A stretch of 64,000 nt of DNA from Tachypleus tridentatus (GCF_004210375.1 NC_134833.1:47114782-47178781), one strand, 5' to 3'. Shown: positions 12,583 through 25,470, numbered from the stretch's first letter. The notes: generated by a model from the sequence alone, not told the origin. A program made the numbers and translations.

Positions 12583-12862
12583 CTGTTTGTTTGTTTTTTG
12601 AATTTCGCACAAAGCTACTCGAGGGCTATCTGTGCTAACCGTCCCTAATTTAGCAGTGTAAGACAAGAGGGAAGGCAGCTAGTCATTACCACCCACCACC
12701 AAATCTTGGGTTACCCTTTTACCAACGAATAATGGATATAGACCGTCACATTATAACGCCCCCATCGCTGAAAGAGCGAGCATGTTTGGTGTGACGGGGA
12801 TTCGCACCCGCGACTCTCACATTAGGAGTCGAACGCCTTAACCCACCTGGCCATCTCGAGCC
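12583..12862 (-). mobile_element. SINE-A, tRNA-derived, near full length
   Basis: Read on the minus strand it runs from a tRNA-like head (A-box-like 'tggccaggtgggttaaggc', B-box-like 'gcgggtgcgaatccc') through the conserved SINE-A body ('cactgctaaattagggacgg') to an 'aaaacaaacaaac' tail. Both Pol III promoter boxes are recognisable but mutated. It is one of about ten copies in the window. Confidence 0.85.
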
Positions 12863-14899
12863 TCAGACATTTGAGATTAAATTATTAACATTAATTGCCA
12901 ATTCACTGTAAATATTTAGTGCTTTATGAAAAGTATGTATAAAATCATTTTGGTTGTGTTATTCTGAATAATGTATATTTTAAATTCTAAGGCTTTGGAA
13001 TAATATTATACTAGAATGAAAATACAAAGAAACGTGAATATATGTTTCAGTTTCACCGAAGGTCTGTAAAACAAAAATTAATTCAGGTTGTGGCAGTTAA
13101 AATCAAAATTATTTGTGTCTGTATATTTGAGTATATTTCTTGTTTGAGAAAAACGTACATAACAAATAATGGACTCAAAAAAGCGATGTCTCACTTCAAT
13201 ATCGTTCAAATTTAGAGGCCTAGATTTTCTACCTTTTAAACACGCGTGGCAGTGCTCTTTTAGCATGCGGCCTACAAAGAAATTTACATTATAGCGTACG
13301 GTTTACAAACATACTGTCATTATTAACGTTTTAACTTCCAGTTATTTGCAGTTGGTGCTAATTATTATTTACAACATTTTTTAAACTAATAAAATACAAA
13401 ATACTATTTATAACTTTTTTGGAGCAAAAGTAATCGGAATAAGTTCCAAATCAAAAGTAGCGCAATTCTAACCTAAATTTCAGGTCCCATTTTGGAGCAC
13501 ACAGCAGTAAAACCTGTCTGAGCCGGAAACTGTACAGAGAAAAAACCTGTACAAGCCGGAAATACATGTATCAAAATTTTACAGCGTTATCTTAAGATTT
13601 TTCTTATAAAAGGCCCTCTATTTGGCGGAACCTGCGTAACTCGGAGAGAAAACTCTTTCAACTTCCTCGTCTGTCAACAAGTAGGATTAGAACCCGAGTA
13701 AGGCGGAATAAATGTTTTTGATTAAATATTAATTTATTATTTAATTGATAAAATCTTCAAATATTAATAATTTATTGTTTAATTAATAAGTTGTTTAGAT
13801 ATTAATAAATTCTCGGACAGTTTGTCACAATAAGTATTGGTTAAATATTTTCTGGTTTTTTTTTTTTCTGCTGTCATTATTTTTGCAGTTAAATTAGATT
13901 CATGACTTGCAGAAATATCTGTCTTTTAAGTGTAAAATTCTATTATTTAAATAATTTTCACGAAGAAATAGATTCCTACTTTCCATAATTTTACAATTTA
14001 GGGAAAATCTACCATGGGTAATTTTTTTAAAATTTCGCGCGAAGCTAAATAGATATCTATGTTTCACACTTTGAAAAGTGATATACAATAATTCAAATTT
14101 TCAACGGACTTGTATAGTAAATTGCACATTTATTTCATTCTATCTGCTTAGATCAATAAGCCTCACGCTGTGAAATAAACTGGTTTATTAAAAATTCAAA
14201 TTATACATATATTACACATTTCTCTTCATTTTCACTAAAGATAAATTTGGAGAAAAAATCTGTGACTTAGAGATGCAATGCATTCCTTGACTGACTACTC
14301 GTTTTTGTTTTGGACTGCAGTTTCGTCTACTAAAGTATCACCATCGCAGCTTGGGTCAGCACACTAAAGAAATGCAGTTAGGCTTCTTATAACTGTGATG
14401 TTTATGTAGTACTTTCAGGGTTTTGAGTCATTTTAAAGTGACTATACAGCAACCTAAATCAATTTAGGTGTGTGAATAATGTTGTAGCAATGCATCTTAA
14501 AACAGTTGCATAAAATGTCATATACAAAATTACCTAATAAAAGGCCTATCTCTATTTGGTTTCCTGTCTGAAGTTGTGCTGGTGAACCTTGAATCTTTGG
14601 TGAAAAATAAAATCTGTAACACACACACACACAGAGATGCATATATAATCATTAAATCGTAGGTACACTGTATGGAATCGAATAATGAATTAGGCGCATA
14701 TTATTAATATTATTCTCATACCCAAAAGAATTTAGATTACTATATGAAAAAAATTAATTATTCTAACTGTTCTTCCACATGAAAGTGTTTCATGAATGTA
14801 ACTTGATACGTATTAAATTATTTATGAAAGTAAGTGTTTCATGAATGCGTGAATTTTCTAAACAGTGTGGATTTTCACTTTTACCTATTACCCATGTTA
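12863..14899. other. Unassigned DNA; possible pogo/Tigger-like terminal motif at 13,498-13,715
   Basis: Most of this stretch shows nothing I can name. At 13,508-13,565 a motif like 'aaacctgt...gagccggaaa' occurs twice in tandem, and related 'ggcggaacctg' sequence follows near 13,625. Repeats of this kind occur at the ends of some pogo-type transposons, but I cannot pair two ends. A short (AC)n run lies at about 14,617-14,631. Confidence 0.25.
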
Positions 14900-15156
14900 G
14901 GCCCGGCATGGCCAGGTAGGTTATGGCGCTCAACTCTTAATATGCATGTCGCGGGTTCGAATTTCCTTCACGCTAAACATGGTCGCCATGGCGGTCAATC
15001 CCACTATACGTTGGTAAAAGAGTAGTCCAAGAACTCATCAGTCGGAGGTGATGGCTAATTGCCTTCCCTCGAGTCTTACACTGCTATATGAATGACGACA
15101 GCGCAGGTAGCCCTCGTGTGGTTTTGCGCGAAATTCATAATAAAAAACAAAACAAA
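14900..15156 (+). mobile_element. SINE-A, internally shortened
   Basis: It begins 'ggcccggcatggccaggtag' (A box) with a good B box ('gggttcgaatt' near 14,953) and ends in an A-rich 'aaaacaaaacaaa' tail. Compared with other copies it lacks about 25 bp after 'catggtcgcc' and has changes near 'actgctatatgaatgacg'. A small chance frame inside it is not a gene. Confidence 0.85.
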
Positions 15157-16600
15157 TGAATGACGTAAATTACTTTTCTCCAAAAATATACAATCATAAA
15201 AAGTTGATAGTAAATTCTAAAGAAATGAAGAAGTACCGAATTTCTTAAAATCATCAATATTAAGTGACCAAAAATTTAAAATTCGTGTTAGAATAACTCA
15301 ATGTAATTTTACAATCGATGCTGATGTCACTTAACTTTCCATAAACACTAGACGTCGATACTAAATAACGTCCAGTTTTACCATTTCGATATTTTACCAG
15401 GGAGAAGAAACTATCCTCGTTCAACGTTTCTGTTTAGAAAGTCTCTTCACATATAATATTTGAATAGTGTCACATGCAGAATATTCTCCACCTTTCCTGT
15501 GTGACAATAAATTAAAAGCCCACAATATCTTCTTATCTTATCCCCTTGTACAAACAAAGGTCACTAGTATCAATCTTCAATAGAGGAAAATCTTCAAGCA
15601 ATAGAAACGCAAACTCACTCGCAATAATCGGTTTAACTGTCTCCTTTAATGTACCAACATGAAGAAAGCATGTATTATTCACAGGCTCATTAATTTCTTC
15701 CCTCCCCCTCTAAATAGAGAACATACACTGATGTTTTCACTATAAAAACACATGGCAATGTGTCGTGCAGCCAGCACAACCTGCTACAAGCCACCTTTTA
15801 TAGCTCGGAATTTGGTAACCCAAATTATCACATATTTTAAATGGATATATTCGTTAGGACTCTTACTTCACATGCCACATTTCAAGCCAGTTCATTAAGA
15901 AATATCTGGAATATAATATCTACATTTTGATTGAGTTTCTTCCTTTTAAGTTTTTTGCATCAAAAGTTTGGAAAATGTATTTGATAAAAAAACGCATTTA
16001 ACTTTTATATATTTATTTAAAATTTCATACAACCAGGAGTCTCATTTGGTGTAAATATAAGCCTCAAGTGCACAAAATTATGCAACAAAAACTGCTCAAA
16101 TTTGATGAAACCTTTTGCTCACGGAGCCGCAAAACGACACGTAGGGCATCAGTTAACTTTTTGGTTTTAATATAGCTTCACGTATGAGTAAAAGTGAACC
16201 ATTTTAGTCTCTTCGATGCGGATTTCTGTATGTGTTGATGGAACCTCCCAAGCAAGTTTTATATTTTCAGTTTATCTACTACGAAATCTGACATTCACAA
16301 ACATGTTTGCTTTATGTGTGCGTGGCTTCCTGTGAAAAGGAAAGGATTCTTGTGCTTGAGGCATGTCGTTTATGGCTTAGTGTATGACTTTAAATTCTTG
16401 TAGAAGGGTGACTCTCCCTAAGTACATCGGCTGGTCCTGTTGGGTTATGATGAACTAAGTACCAGTTTCAGCGTTTTCAACAGGTGTTGTGGATATTGTG
16501 TCTGATACTGACGTTTTAATGTAGTGCTCACGAAGCTCTGGTATTGTTACAGTGTTATTCTTTGGTATTTTAGTTGTCCCCTCGTAAAATTCCACAGAGT
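15157..16600. other. No gene recognised
   Basis: AT-rich unique-looking sequence without a supported open frame, tRNA-like box or inverted-repeat pair. The 3' part may hold the 5' untranslated region of the LINE that becomes recognisable after 16,740, but I cannot place that boundary. Confidence 0.4.
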
Positions 16601-19600
16601 ATGAGGTCAGTGGGCACTGAATAACTTTCATTTTCTTATTAATCCCCCATATTCAGAAAAAAGCAGTTAATAGCTAAGCAGCAAAATATGGATTACTGTT
16701 CCACAATCGGTTCCTGTAACTTGTTTTCTGATTCTTCATTTCTTGACTAAGAATTCATTAGGACAGATGTCTCCCTTTTTATCTATAAAGGATTAAAATA
16801 GTTCTTGCTAGGTGTACAAAGTCAGTTATGAAGTTCGTTCTGAGGTCATTTGGTAGAAACATCTACATCACAATATGACAAACTACTCCTGAAATCAAAG
16901 GTTACCTATTGAAGTTATTCCTCAAACTACTTTCAGTGCTTCACAAGGAATTATCATTAAGAGGGAGTTGAAAAACATCCCTGTGTCGGAGATTCTCGTT
17001 GGTTTCGCCAGCCCAGGAGTTGTAGCTGTGAGACGCATCTGCAATTGGAAAGATGAAATATTGCAGCTTACCAATGTTCTTATTTTGACGTTTAATGTAA
17101 TGTTTGCTGTAAGATACGGACTTATATTCCTAACTGTCTTAGTTGTTATCCAGTAACAGTAATTCAGTCATTCTAAGACATCTTGTCCGTGGTTCTTTGA
17201 CCTTTGTTCGTTCTGGTGACAAAGACCATGACATCTGCAAGTGTTAACTGGACTCTCACTGCATCAATTTTAGTGATTCCCACCATTAATACTTTCATTC
17301 TTGCCTTAAATTGATGAAGAAAAAAGAACTTCAGGACTGTCAATAACATTTCTTAATCCGAGAGTTATTTTCCTCTACTTTATCTCAGAAATACACTGCT
17401 GCACAGTGTTCCATTTTACAGTGAACATGCACATAGAGTTTTCTTTGCCTTGAACAGAGTCTTTCTCTTGTCATGTAAACAGTTTTGCCTTCTGTGGATG
17501 CAAGAGATAACAAATATACGTCTATTTCTGTTTCTCTTCCCACTATCACTTACACTGAGCGTCTAGGTCCATCTCCTTCAGCCTTGAAGTGTAATATCAA
17601 CATTTCGTCACGCCCCTCCCTCTCTCTTTGAAACCTGCATTTTCAGGCAGAAATGTGCCTAATCATTTCAGGACAAGATCCTTGGAATTTAACATACTTC
17701 TTTCTTCAAAAGAAAAATATTATAGTTGTAAACAAGAGGATTTTTCAAACTTTATTGAAAGTCTGACAGTGACCAATGGTGAATTTATCATTTTCTCATC
17801 GTCTAGACAGAGATTAGAAGTTTGAACAGGCTGACTAGGTCTCCTTCACCACTCTCTTAAAAATAAATCCTGCTTTTATTACTCTTCAATCTATTAACAA
17901 CTGTGTGGAGGCAGTAACTGATTGCAGCATTCGAGTTGCTGTTTGTTCTATTCCAAAAACATTGATACATTTCCCACAGTATTCTTGTCCCTGGTGGTCT
18001 CCCACCTGACAGGAGGCACAGAAGGCTCAGAAACGGGTCTGGAATATCTTTTTTATGCATTCCACTCTTTTGTTCGGGAGGCAGGTGAGAAGTCAAAGCC
18101 AGAATGAATATTGGATTAAATTTGCAACTAAAATCTCTTCTACAACCAGTTCCAAAGTCGTATGGGACAAGTTTTGGAATTTCAAAGAAAGTATACTTCC
18201 CATTCCTTTTCCATCTTGCTCACTAATGGCCTGGAAGCAAAGGGTGTACAGAGCATTGCTGATACTCTAAGGAAGCGCTTTTCTTAACTCTCCATCACTC
18301 CTGGTTTTTCTCTGCCATCAAGTCTCGGGTAGAGCAATCACCTCTTTCTTTTCAAACTCATGATCTCTATGACTATAATTGCAATTTTACATTAATACAA
18401 GTTTAAGTTGCTTTTCATTTGTATGGCTGTTCTCTTTAAAAATAGATGGTCTACAGTTCATACTTTTGGCTTACATATTCAGACATAGTAGACTGAAATG
18501 AAATCACTGCTGAGTCCTATGTTCAACCCATCCCCCACCTGTGACCTTTTTTTGAATGATCTGAGGATGATAAATGCTCATGATTGAAAATATTGTCTCC
18601 TCTTTGCTGAACATCTTTTAATCTATATTTTTTGTTCTCGTTTCTACGGATGCTTTGAAATCGGGTAACTCTTTTGGTTTAGTGGCTTTGTGGTTAAGTG
18701 CAGGGTTTCTCTACAGTTTTTGTGTTCATTTTCGACTTGTATGCCATTTCTCTTGCCTTGGATCACATAAAAGCTAAACACTACGCTGACTGTATTATTT
18801 ACACCAATTATCTTAGCTCTATACTGTCCCTGGAATTGCTTGACCCTATTGTCACAGGTGTTCTTTACTGTGATTGGCACAAAGGTTTCATGTTAGATCA
18901 ATGTTAATGTAATTCCATAGCATGATTTACAACTTACAATGTTGCAGATAGTAGTTAAACACAGTTCAAGAGGCAATCAAAAGGACACTAAAATATAAAT
19001 ATTCAATTACAAATTAATGTGTACTGTTATGAGTTTGCAGCTACTTAGGATAAACGAATGTAGTTTCGTGTTACAACTTAAAATAATTCTAGAAAGAAAA
19101 AAAATGGTAATATTTTTGGGGTACGAGATCAATCAAACTGACTGATCCAGTTTTGAGATAGGGTAGATAAAATATAAAATTTTACTGAAGACTAAAAATG
19201 TGTGAAATGTATGTGAGAAGTTTTGGGATTTCACAAAGAAAATTTGAGATTTTTGAAATGAGGAAAAGCATTTTTATTCTTAACATGAAAATTACTTCAC
19301 ACACGTACTATTCATAACAAATACTTCATATATTCATGGACAAGCTTTATTGTGGTTTTGGTTTCTATCCAGTTTCCTTAGATATGTGGCTATTTCATTA
19401 TTCGTTGGAACAAACTTGCTGACATTGCAGTTAAGTCCATCTGCTCTGGTTCTGTGACACCCGTATCTGTCACATATATAGACTATAGTTCTGTGTTTAA
19501 CGCTCGTATTCGCACTAATTGGCAGTCGATTTAGAGTGAGAAACGTCATAACAAGTTTTATCAGATTAAACTTTCTGTTGCTATTTGACCATCTTTTCTT

Positions 19601-20050
19601 TATAAAAATCAGAAAGTGGAGTTTGGCTAGACTATCTATTGGTCACAGTTTTTATGTCAGCACTTTTTCTATCCAGGAAATCCACCAGTGTGTGACCTTT
19701 GTGACACTCAAGCCACAATAGTCCAAGTTTTATTGTCGTGTTTTCGTTACAACTTTGGGTGGCGACACCATTTTAGACATGTATTTTCTATGGATTTACC
19801 CCTGGCACTGGACAGTGTCATTGGTGATGGTGGTAATATGCAATTTGATTGTGTGTTTAATATTTATACTAGCCATTGTCCTTTTATTATTCTACCTAAT
19901 TTATCTTTATTGTATATTGTATAACTTTCAACTGGAATCATTTTTACTTTTTATAGTATTTTTCTTTTTCCTTTTATACAACTTAACTGGTGCAGATAAC
20001 GCTTTTGTTTTACGCCACCAAACTCCAGACAACCAACTACTCAGACAACA
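16600..20050 (+). pseudogene. RNase H-bearing LINE remnant, copy 2 (ORF1 to 3' tail, internally deleted)
   Basis: Domains in order: ORF1 nucleic-acid-binding region (LVETSTSQYDKLLLKSKV near 16,850, ILVGFASPGVVAVRRI at 16,990-17,035); zinc-knuckle-like FSHSKTSCP near 17,170; endonuclease-RT linker (CPWWSPT near 17,985, SQNEYWIKFATKISSTTSS at 18,095-18,150); RNase H entry (KYCLLFAEH near 18,590) and core (LYAISLALDHIKAKHY at 18,737-18,785). A 0.4 kb interruption follows. The RNase H end and terminal zinc-binding segment (CVTFVTLKPQ, CFRYNFGWRHHFRHV) come next, and an AT-rich 3' UTR runs to about 20,050. The endonuclease core and RT palm are absent. Clade assignment beyond I/Jockey superfamily is uncertain. 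Confidence 0.72.
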
Positions 20051-20330
20051 TAATCTTTTTTCTTTTCTTCCCGTTTATCTTGCAGAATATTCTATCTACG
20101 TTCTGAAAAGAACTATTTATGTCTATAACATCTTTAAGATTTCCGTTACCATCCTTATATGTGTCTTGTTGTTTTCTTTCTCTCCTGTAGTTCTTCGCTT
20201 TCATAAGTTAAGAGTTGAAATTTGTTACTTAAGAGAACTGGTTCATTAAAATTAAATTAATTTTTTCTCTGTCTAATACCTTTTCGAACTGCCTGAGTGT
20301 CATTTTAGCTACTATGCCTCTCCTGCTGCC

Positions 20331-20432
20331 AGTCCCCTGCTGGTATAACGAATTTACAACGCTAAAATAAGGGGTTCGATTCTCCTCGGTGGACTCAGTA
20401 GATAGCCTGATATGGCTTTGAAAAACACACAC
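20331..20432 (+). mobile_element. SINE-B
   Basis: The head 'cccctgctggtataacg' is degraded, but the B box 'ggggttcgattctcctcggt' at about 20,371-20,390 is well kept, followed by the SINE-B body 'ggactcagtagatagcctga' and a short CA-rich tail. The 40-bp spacer before the next element is not SINE sequence. Confidence 0.75.
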
Positions 20433-20489
20433 TACTGCTGCCGTTGTACATAATTTACATCTTTTCTTTACCTGGCCCTCAGGGCTATA

Positions 20490-20573
20490 TATCAAGGCTA
20501 GAAATCGGGTTTCGATACTCATGGTGGGTAAAACGGAAATAGCCGAGTGTGTACCTTTGTGTAAACAAACAAA
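20490..20573 (+). mobile_element. SINE-C, 5' truncated
   Basis: Retains 'gggtttcgatactcatggtg' (B box), the body 'gaaatagccgagtgtgtacc' and the tail 'gtaaacaaacaaac'. It has the same orientation as the SINE-B about 60 bp upstream, so the pair could be mistaken for one longer element. Confidence 0.65.
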
Positions 20574-21083
20574 CTCTTTCTCTATCTTTCTACTCTATTT
20601 TCTTCTCCAACCTGCAAACTCCACAAACCACTCGCACATCGTTAGTACTAGTTTTTATAAAGTGCAGGCCAGTCCTGGATTTGCAAATAAATCACAATAT
20701 TTGCACCTATCGCACTTAATCGATTATTAATCCTTTACCTGTACACTACTCTGAACTATTGTTGTCTATACGAGGTCTTTGTTTCACAACATATTTAATT
20801 GTGTAAGGGTAGTTATACATTATTCTTTTTAACTATCTAAAGCTCCAGAAATTAGTATGATTATTCCATAACATGACTAGCTTCTAAAATCACTGTACTA
20901 ACAACTAGTTGAAACATTTTGCACCATGTGAATGGTTAGAGTCATCTCATCGGTTTAACGAAAACCTAACTAAATAATAAACCCATGTAATTGTAATTAC
21001 TAAGAAACACATATTATTGATCTTAATAAATCATGTAAAATATGTTGAAAATAAAACATAATTCAAACAGTATATAAGGAAGA
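20574..21083. other. No gene recognised
   Basis: AT-rich sequence between a SINE and a local direct repeat. I see no terminal repeat, coding frame or Pol III box here. Confidence 0.4.
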
Positions 21084-21265
21084 CATATTTCTTCATGTAT
21101 TCAGCTAATAGATAAGCAATGTAGAATTCTTTATTTTAATTTAAATAAAATGTTTTATGGTACTTTATGTATTTTACTTCTTTTTTTGTTTCTTTGTTTT
21201 CTTCAGTAATTCGTAAAATTCGTTGGAAGAGATATTAATAGAAAACTTATAAACGTTAGTTTGTT
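21084..21265. repeat. Local direct repeat, left copy (182 bp)
   Basis: The segment starting 'catatttcttcatgtattca' and ending near 'aaacgttagtttgtt' recurs at 21,470-21,651 with very few differences, mostly in a T run. The offset is 386 bp. The near identity points to a recent event compared with most repeats in the window. Confidence 0.9.
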
Positions 21266-21469
21266 GAGTAGTTTGATAGAGAAAATAGTCGATGTGTTAA
21301 TTTATAAATAAAACTACAGATGAAGATTTTTTGATGAAATAGTTGGTTTAGTGAAAAGTTGAAATAAAATTAACCAATGTTATATTTTTACAACGTCAGC
21401 TTATTTCTTGAGAAATGAGTTAATCTCGAGAGTCGTAATTCAAAATATTGTTTTATTTTTCAGCCCAGG

Positions 21470-21651
21470 CATATTTCTTCATGTATTCAGCTAATAGATA
21501 AGCAATGTAGAATTCTTTATTTTAATTTAAATAAAATGTTTTATGGTACTTTATGTATTTTACTTCTTTGTTTGTTTTTTTGTTTTCTTCAGTAATTCGT
21601 AAAATTCGTTGGAAGAGATATTAATAGAAAACTTATAAACGTTAGTTTGTT
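21470..21651. repeat. Local direct repeat, right copy (182 bp)
   Basis: Near-identical to 21,084-21,265. Past the end, the left copy continues 'gagtagtttgatagag' and the right copy 'tagataaaaaagttaa', so the homology edge is sharp. The 204 bp between the copies is unrelated to the repeat. Confidence 0.9.
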
Positions 21652-22660
21652 TAGATAAAAAAGTTAATATCAAACCACAGCCCATGCAATCATAACAAAC
21701 TAGCATAATTATCATGAATCCAAAGCACAGTTCTCCTCTGAAAAGCTTGTTGCAGGTGCTCAAATGACTGTATATGAAACACGCTTTCGACGAATCACGA
21801 CCAATCCTTGGTTGCTGATAGAAAATTGGCACAAGTGTTTTTAGCAATTTTGAGCAAACTGGTTTAAAATTATTTTTATATTCATTAAAATAAGTGCATG
21901 GTATAGTTTTCAACCTGAAATTGGGTTGGAATCATTGTTGTTTTTTATCTTTTGTGACAAAATTAGTTTAGGGCATAAAATATTTCTCGTATTATCATGT
22001 TATGCATATTTTCCTGGATTAAAATATGAACCTATAAGTAGATTATAAACCCAATACTGAGATTTGTTTGAAAACGTTATGTTTTTGATAATTACTGAAA
22101 AGCGTGTTATTCTACAATCGGCATCTGTCGCAAACAGAAATGAAACAATTACCTTTTCCTTTTCTAAATATCATAGCTTTGGGAATTGTCATTATTGTTC
22201 TGCTGCTAGTCCAATAAGTAGTATTGCTAATTTAAGTCTATGAGTGGCAGAATGTTCAAATAACTTTACTAAGTGTTAATTTATAACTTTAAAAAGTTGT
22301 ATTTCTATTCTTACACCGAAAAAGATGTAGTTTTTGTATTCAAATGACACCTACTGCAATTGTCGTAGTATCAAAATCTTAGTAACCAGTACAAAATATG
22401 ACCATAGTACATTTAAGGCTTCATTAACTATTTTTATTATCTTATATGATACCTAATGATCGTTACACTCTTATAAACATAAAAATCGCTCTTTTTACAA
22501 CGTTTTATGTTTCCTTTCCTTACAACAAGTTTTATATTGCTGAGACTATTGAAAAATGTTATGATTTTGTTTCTGTTAAAACACTCAGTGTAAGTAACTT
22601 GCCAAACAATTTTAAGAATTTGTGTAAAGTTGAATACAAAATATCTAAAATATTTATTTG
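21652..22660. other. No gene recognised
   Basis: AT-rich DNA. A 117-codon minus-strand frame over 21,560-21,913 covers the direct repeat and its flank and has no recognisable motif, so I do not call it. Confidence 0.4.
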
Positions 22661-22920
22661 TGATACCCTTGACGTTAAACGATGTTACTGATGATGATGG
22701 CACCGTCCAACTTGATCGTGTTTTTAATTTTACGGGCTATTGGATTTTTTCAATATATTTGATAATTTTACAAGCTTTTGAACATTGTTTAAGTTTTAAC
22801 GTGATATCTTATTTTTTATTTTTAAAGCGTTTTACCTTTTGTGTTTTTTTTTACACCGGTGGTTTGACGCAAATAGCCATGCTGTTTTTGCTCCAATAAA
22901 CCTCAAAAACTAACCAACCA
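22660..22920 (+). mobile_element. RNase H LINE 3' tail, 5' truncated
   Basis: It starts within the last codons of the LINE's ORF2 (DDDGTVQLDRVFNF near 22,690-22,730, matching GDGDTVHHGNVFSF at 46,432-46,475). It continues through the same AT-rich 3' UTR and ends 'ctaaccaaccaaacaatc'. That ending resembles 'aacccaaccaacc' near 46,915 and the reverse complement of 26,445. This is a typical dead-on-arrival LINE insertion. Confidence 0.65.
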
Positions 22921-23094
22921 AACAATCATTTATAATTTTTGGTAAAGTAATTGGTTTTCATATCGAGTCTCTATTTTCCAGAAGAAATAATTAACTCTTG
23001 CTAATTTAGCTAATTTCATGACTTTGGTGGAAGAATATCATATGTTCAAATTATTCCCTGTATTTTTGTTTTGTAATTACTTTGTAGTTTGTAA

Positions 23095-23145
23095 CTTGTT
23101 TGTTTTAGCACAAAGCCTCAACGGGCTATCTGCGATGTGGAAATG
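23095..23145 (-). mobile_element. SINE tail fragment
   Basis: Contains 'tttgttttagcacaaagcct' then 'caacgggctatctgcg', the tail half shared by SINE-A and SINE-C. The rest is missing, so the family is undecided. Confidence 0.5.
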
Positions 23146-23261
23146 AAATTGCAAGAAATACAATGCAATATTTTTACACCACTGGTTTGATGTCCATAAA
23201 GAACAAATTAAAACAAAATTGAGAAAACTATTTCCAGTCTTAATCATTTTTACCTTAAATT

Positions 23262-23322
23262 AATAGCGCAGATAGCCCTCGTGTAACTTTGCGTAAAATT
23301 AAAAACAAACCAAATCTTAAAT
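23262..23322 (+). mobile_element. SINE-A tail fragment
   Basis: Only the last 60 bp remain: 'agcgcagatagccctcgtgt', 'aactttgcgtaaaatt' and an 'aaaaacaaacc' tail. It lies about 120 bp from an opposite-strand SINE fragment. Confidence 0.65.
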
Positions 23323-24172
23323 TAGCTATTCCGTTTAAAATTTACCTAATAGTTTTAATTTTTCAGGAACTGGAAATATTCATTCAACAGTTTCCTCGTC
23401 ACCCGTATCTGCGTTTCGTTGTTCATTCGTTTTTACATGACGAGTAACGCAAAAATTATCTTCATTACACCATAGTTGAAAGTTAATATGGTGACGAAAA
23501 TCAAATTTTCTAATTTAATAACAAAGCAAACATACTGATCATAATTTTGAAATTTTGGAATTATCTAAATATTTAAGGGTAGATTTCGTATTTTCTACAA
23601 GTAATCGATTTATTTACAATCAAAACTGATACGATAAAGCTGAATAAAAAATCCAAATGCATATCATTACACTTTCATATCATTATCTTATTAACACAAA
23701 AACAATAATATGAAATTAAGTAGCCACAAAAATATCAAGTGTGTGTGAGATTCGTGTTTTTAGTAGATGTTCAAACAAACCATAGCCAGATGTTAAGCAT
23801 CCCAGACCGCGGATCAAGGATCGAGTCCACAGTATACTGCTGAACACACTCCACTATTCGATTAAGAGCAGCTATGTAAACAGAAGATGCTGCTACTTAC
23901 ATTCCTGCTGCTCAGTTGTTTTAAATCACTGATGGCTGTATATCAGACTTCGTTTGTTTGTTTATTTAGAATTAAAGACAAAGTTACACAATGGGCTATA
24001 TAAAACCATACAGTGTTTTTATAGACGGACAGTGTTATTAAATCTCCAGAATTTATAGTTTTCATTTATATATTTAACCCTTTGACATCTAATTCCATTA
24101 AATTAATCTTTCTTTGGCCACATCTTTCTTTCATACCTAAAGGGCTTTTGATTAGAAATATACATATATATC
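23323..24172. other. No gene; possible diverged tRNA-like head at 23,775-23,850 and SINE-C tail at 23,950-24,005
   Basis: At about 23,785-23,835 'tagccagatgttaagcatcc' and 'ggatcaaggatcgagtccac' have the spacing of a Pol III A box and B box, but the match is weak. 'gtttgtttatttagaattaa' with 'cacaatgggctatataaa' at 23,951-24,002 is a minus-strand SINE-C tail. No coding frame is supported. Confidence 0.35.
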
Positions 24173-25470
24173 TATATACAATTAGCCATAATGTCTGACT
24201 TAAAGTATATTCTTATGCTAACTCCTATATATTAACTCTGTTTTTATGCGCATTTCTTGTTCTAACAAATAGTTAATAATATCGCTTGCAAATTATTTTG
24301 CTAGAACTAAATGTATAAAGTAGTCACTTACTGTTCAACCAATCACTTTGCAATTATATAAACTGTATAAAGTGGTAACAATTGCCATTTTCTATAGAAC
24401 ACTCACTTGGAGTTCAAACATATTATACAATTAAAATTCATGACATTTTGTGGTTTTAGAGTAAAATTTGTAAACTGTTATGTTGCAGAGATTTCTAATT
24501 CAAAGTAATACTACCCTCAAAACCAGCCAACCACACTTATATTTTCTAAGAGGTCAAACTGAAATGATACTTATGAACTTAGTTTGTTAGGAAATAAAAA
24601 AGGCAGAAGAGGTCATCATATGGCCAAATAAGCAGTTGCATCTTAAAGCTGGCAGAATAGAAGCGCTGAAATGTTTAGAATTATAAAACTTTTGTAACGC
24701 ATAGACACATACCTTTTTGGAAAAAAATACATTATTATTATTATTAGTCTGTAATAATATGCACGATACTAAGTTCACGTCATTTTATAATAACTGAAAC
24801 GTAATGAGAAATGTATTACACTGTAATATTTAATATTAAATGTGAGGCTTACTTCACTGTGGTGTTTTTTTTTATGTTTTTGTTTACAACATAAATATGA
24901 TCCACGAACATATCCATAGAGTTTCAACAACTAAAGAAGAGGTGTATAATGTACCAAAACAGACTCTTTGTATAACACTACAATCATATTTATAGAAACG
25001 AGCTGCTAGTTATGCATATCATTACACATTATATATACAATTAGCTGTAACGTCTGACTTAAAGTATATTATTATGCTAACTCCTATATATGTAGCTCTG
25101 TTTTTATGCGCATTTCTAGTTCTAACAAATAGTTAATAAACTCGCTATTAAAAGTTTATTAACTTTCAGGAGTTTATGTGAGTAAGAACATAGAGAGGTG
25201 TTTTAAATTTCACTGTAATATTTAATATTAAATGTGAGGCTTACTTCACTGTGGTGTTTTTTTATCTTTTTGTTTACAACATAAATATGATCCACGAACA
25301 TATCCATAGAGTTTCTACAACTAAAGAAGAGATGTATAATGTACCAAAACATACTCTTTGTATAACATTACAACATAAATATGATCCACGAACATATCCA
25401 AAGAGTTTCCACAACTAAAGAAGAGGTGTATAATGTACCAAAACAGACTCTTTGCATAACACTACAATTC
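24173..25470. repeat. Local direct-repeat array (R1-R2 / R1-R2-R2')
   Basis: R1 at 24,173-24,287 ('gtctgacttaaagtatattc' and 'tgcgcatttcttgttctaac') recurs at 25,031-25,145. R2 at 24,819-24,988 ('atgatccacgaacatatcca' and 'gtataatgtaccaaaacaga') recurs at 25,211-25,375. Its second half recurs again directly at about 25,369-25,467. The order is R1, R2, R1, R2, half R2. No coding frame or transposon end is recognised. Confidence 0.85.

Noticed and set aside
19755-20249. 164-codon plus-strand frame, very hydrophobic, several membrane-like stretches
   Set aside because: It overlaps the end of ORF2 and the AT-rich 3' UTR of the RNase H LINE. Hydrophobicity comes from T-rich codons. The parallel stretch at 46.4-46.9 kb has no such frame.
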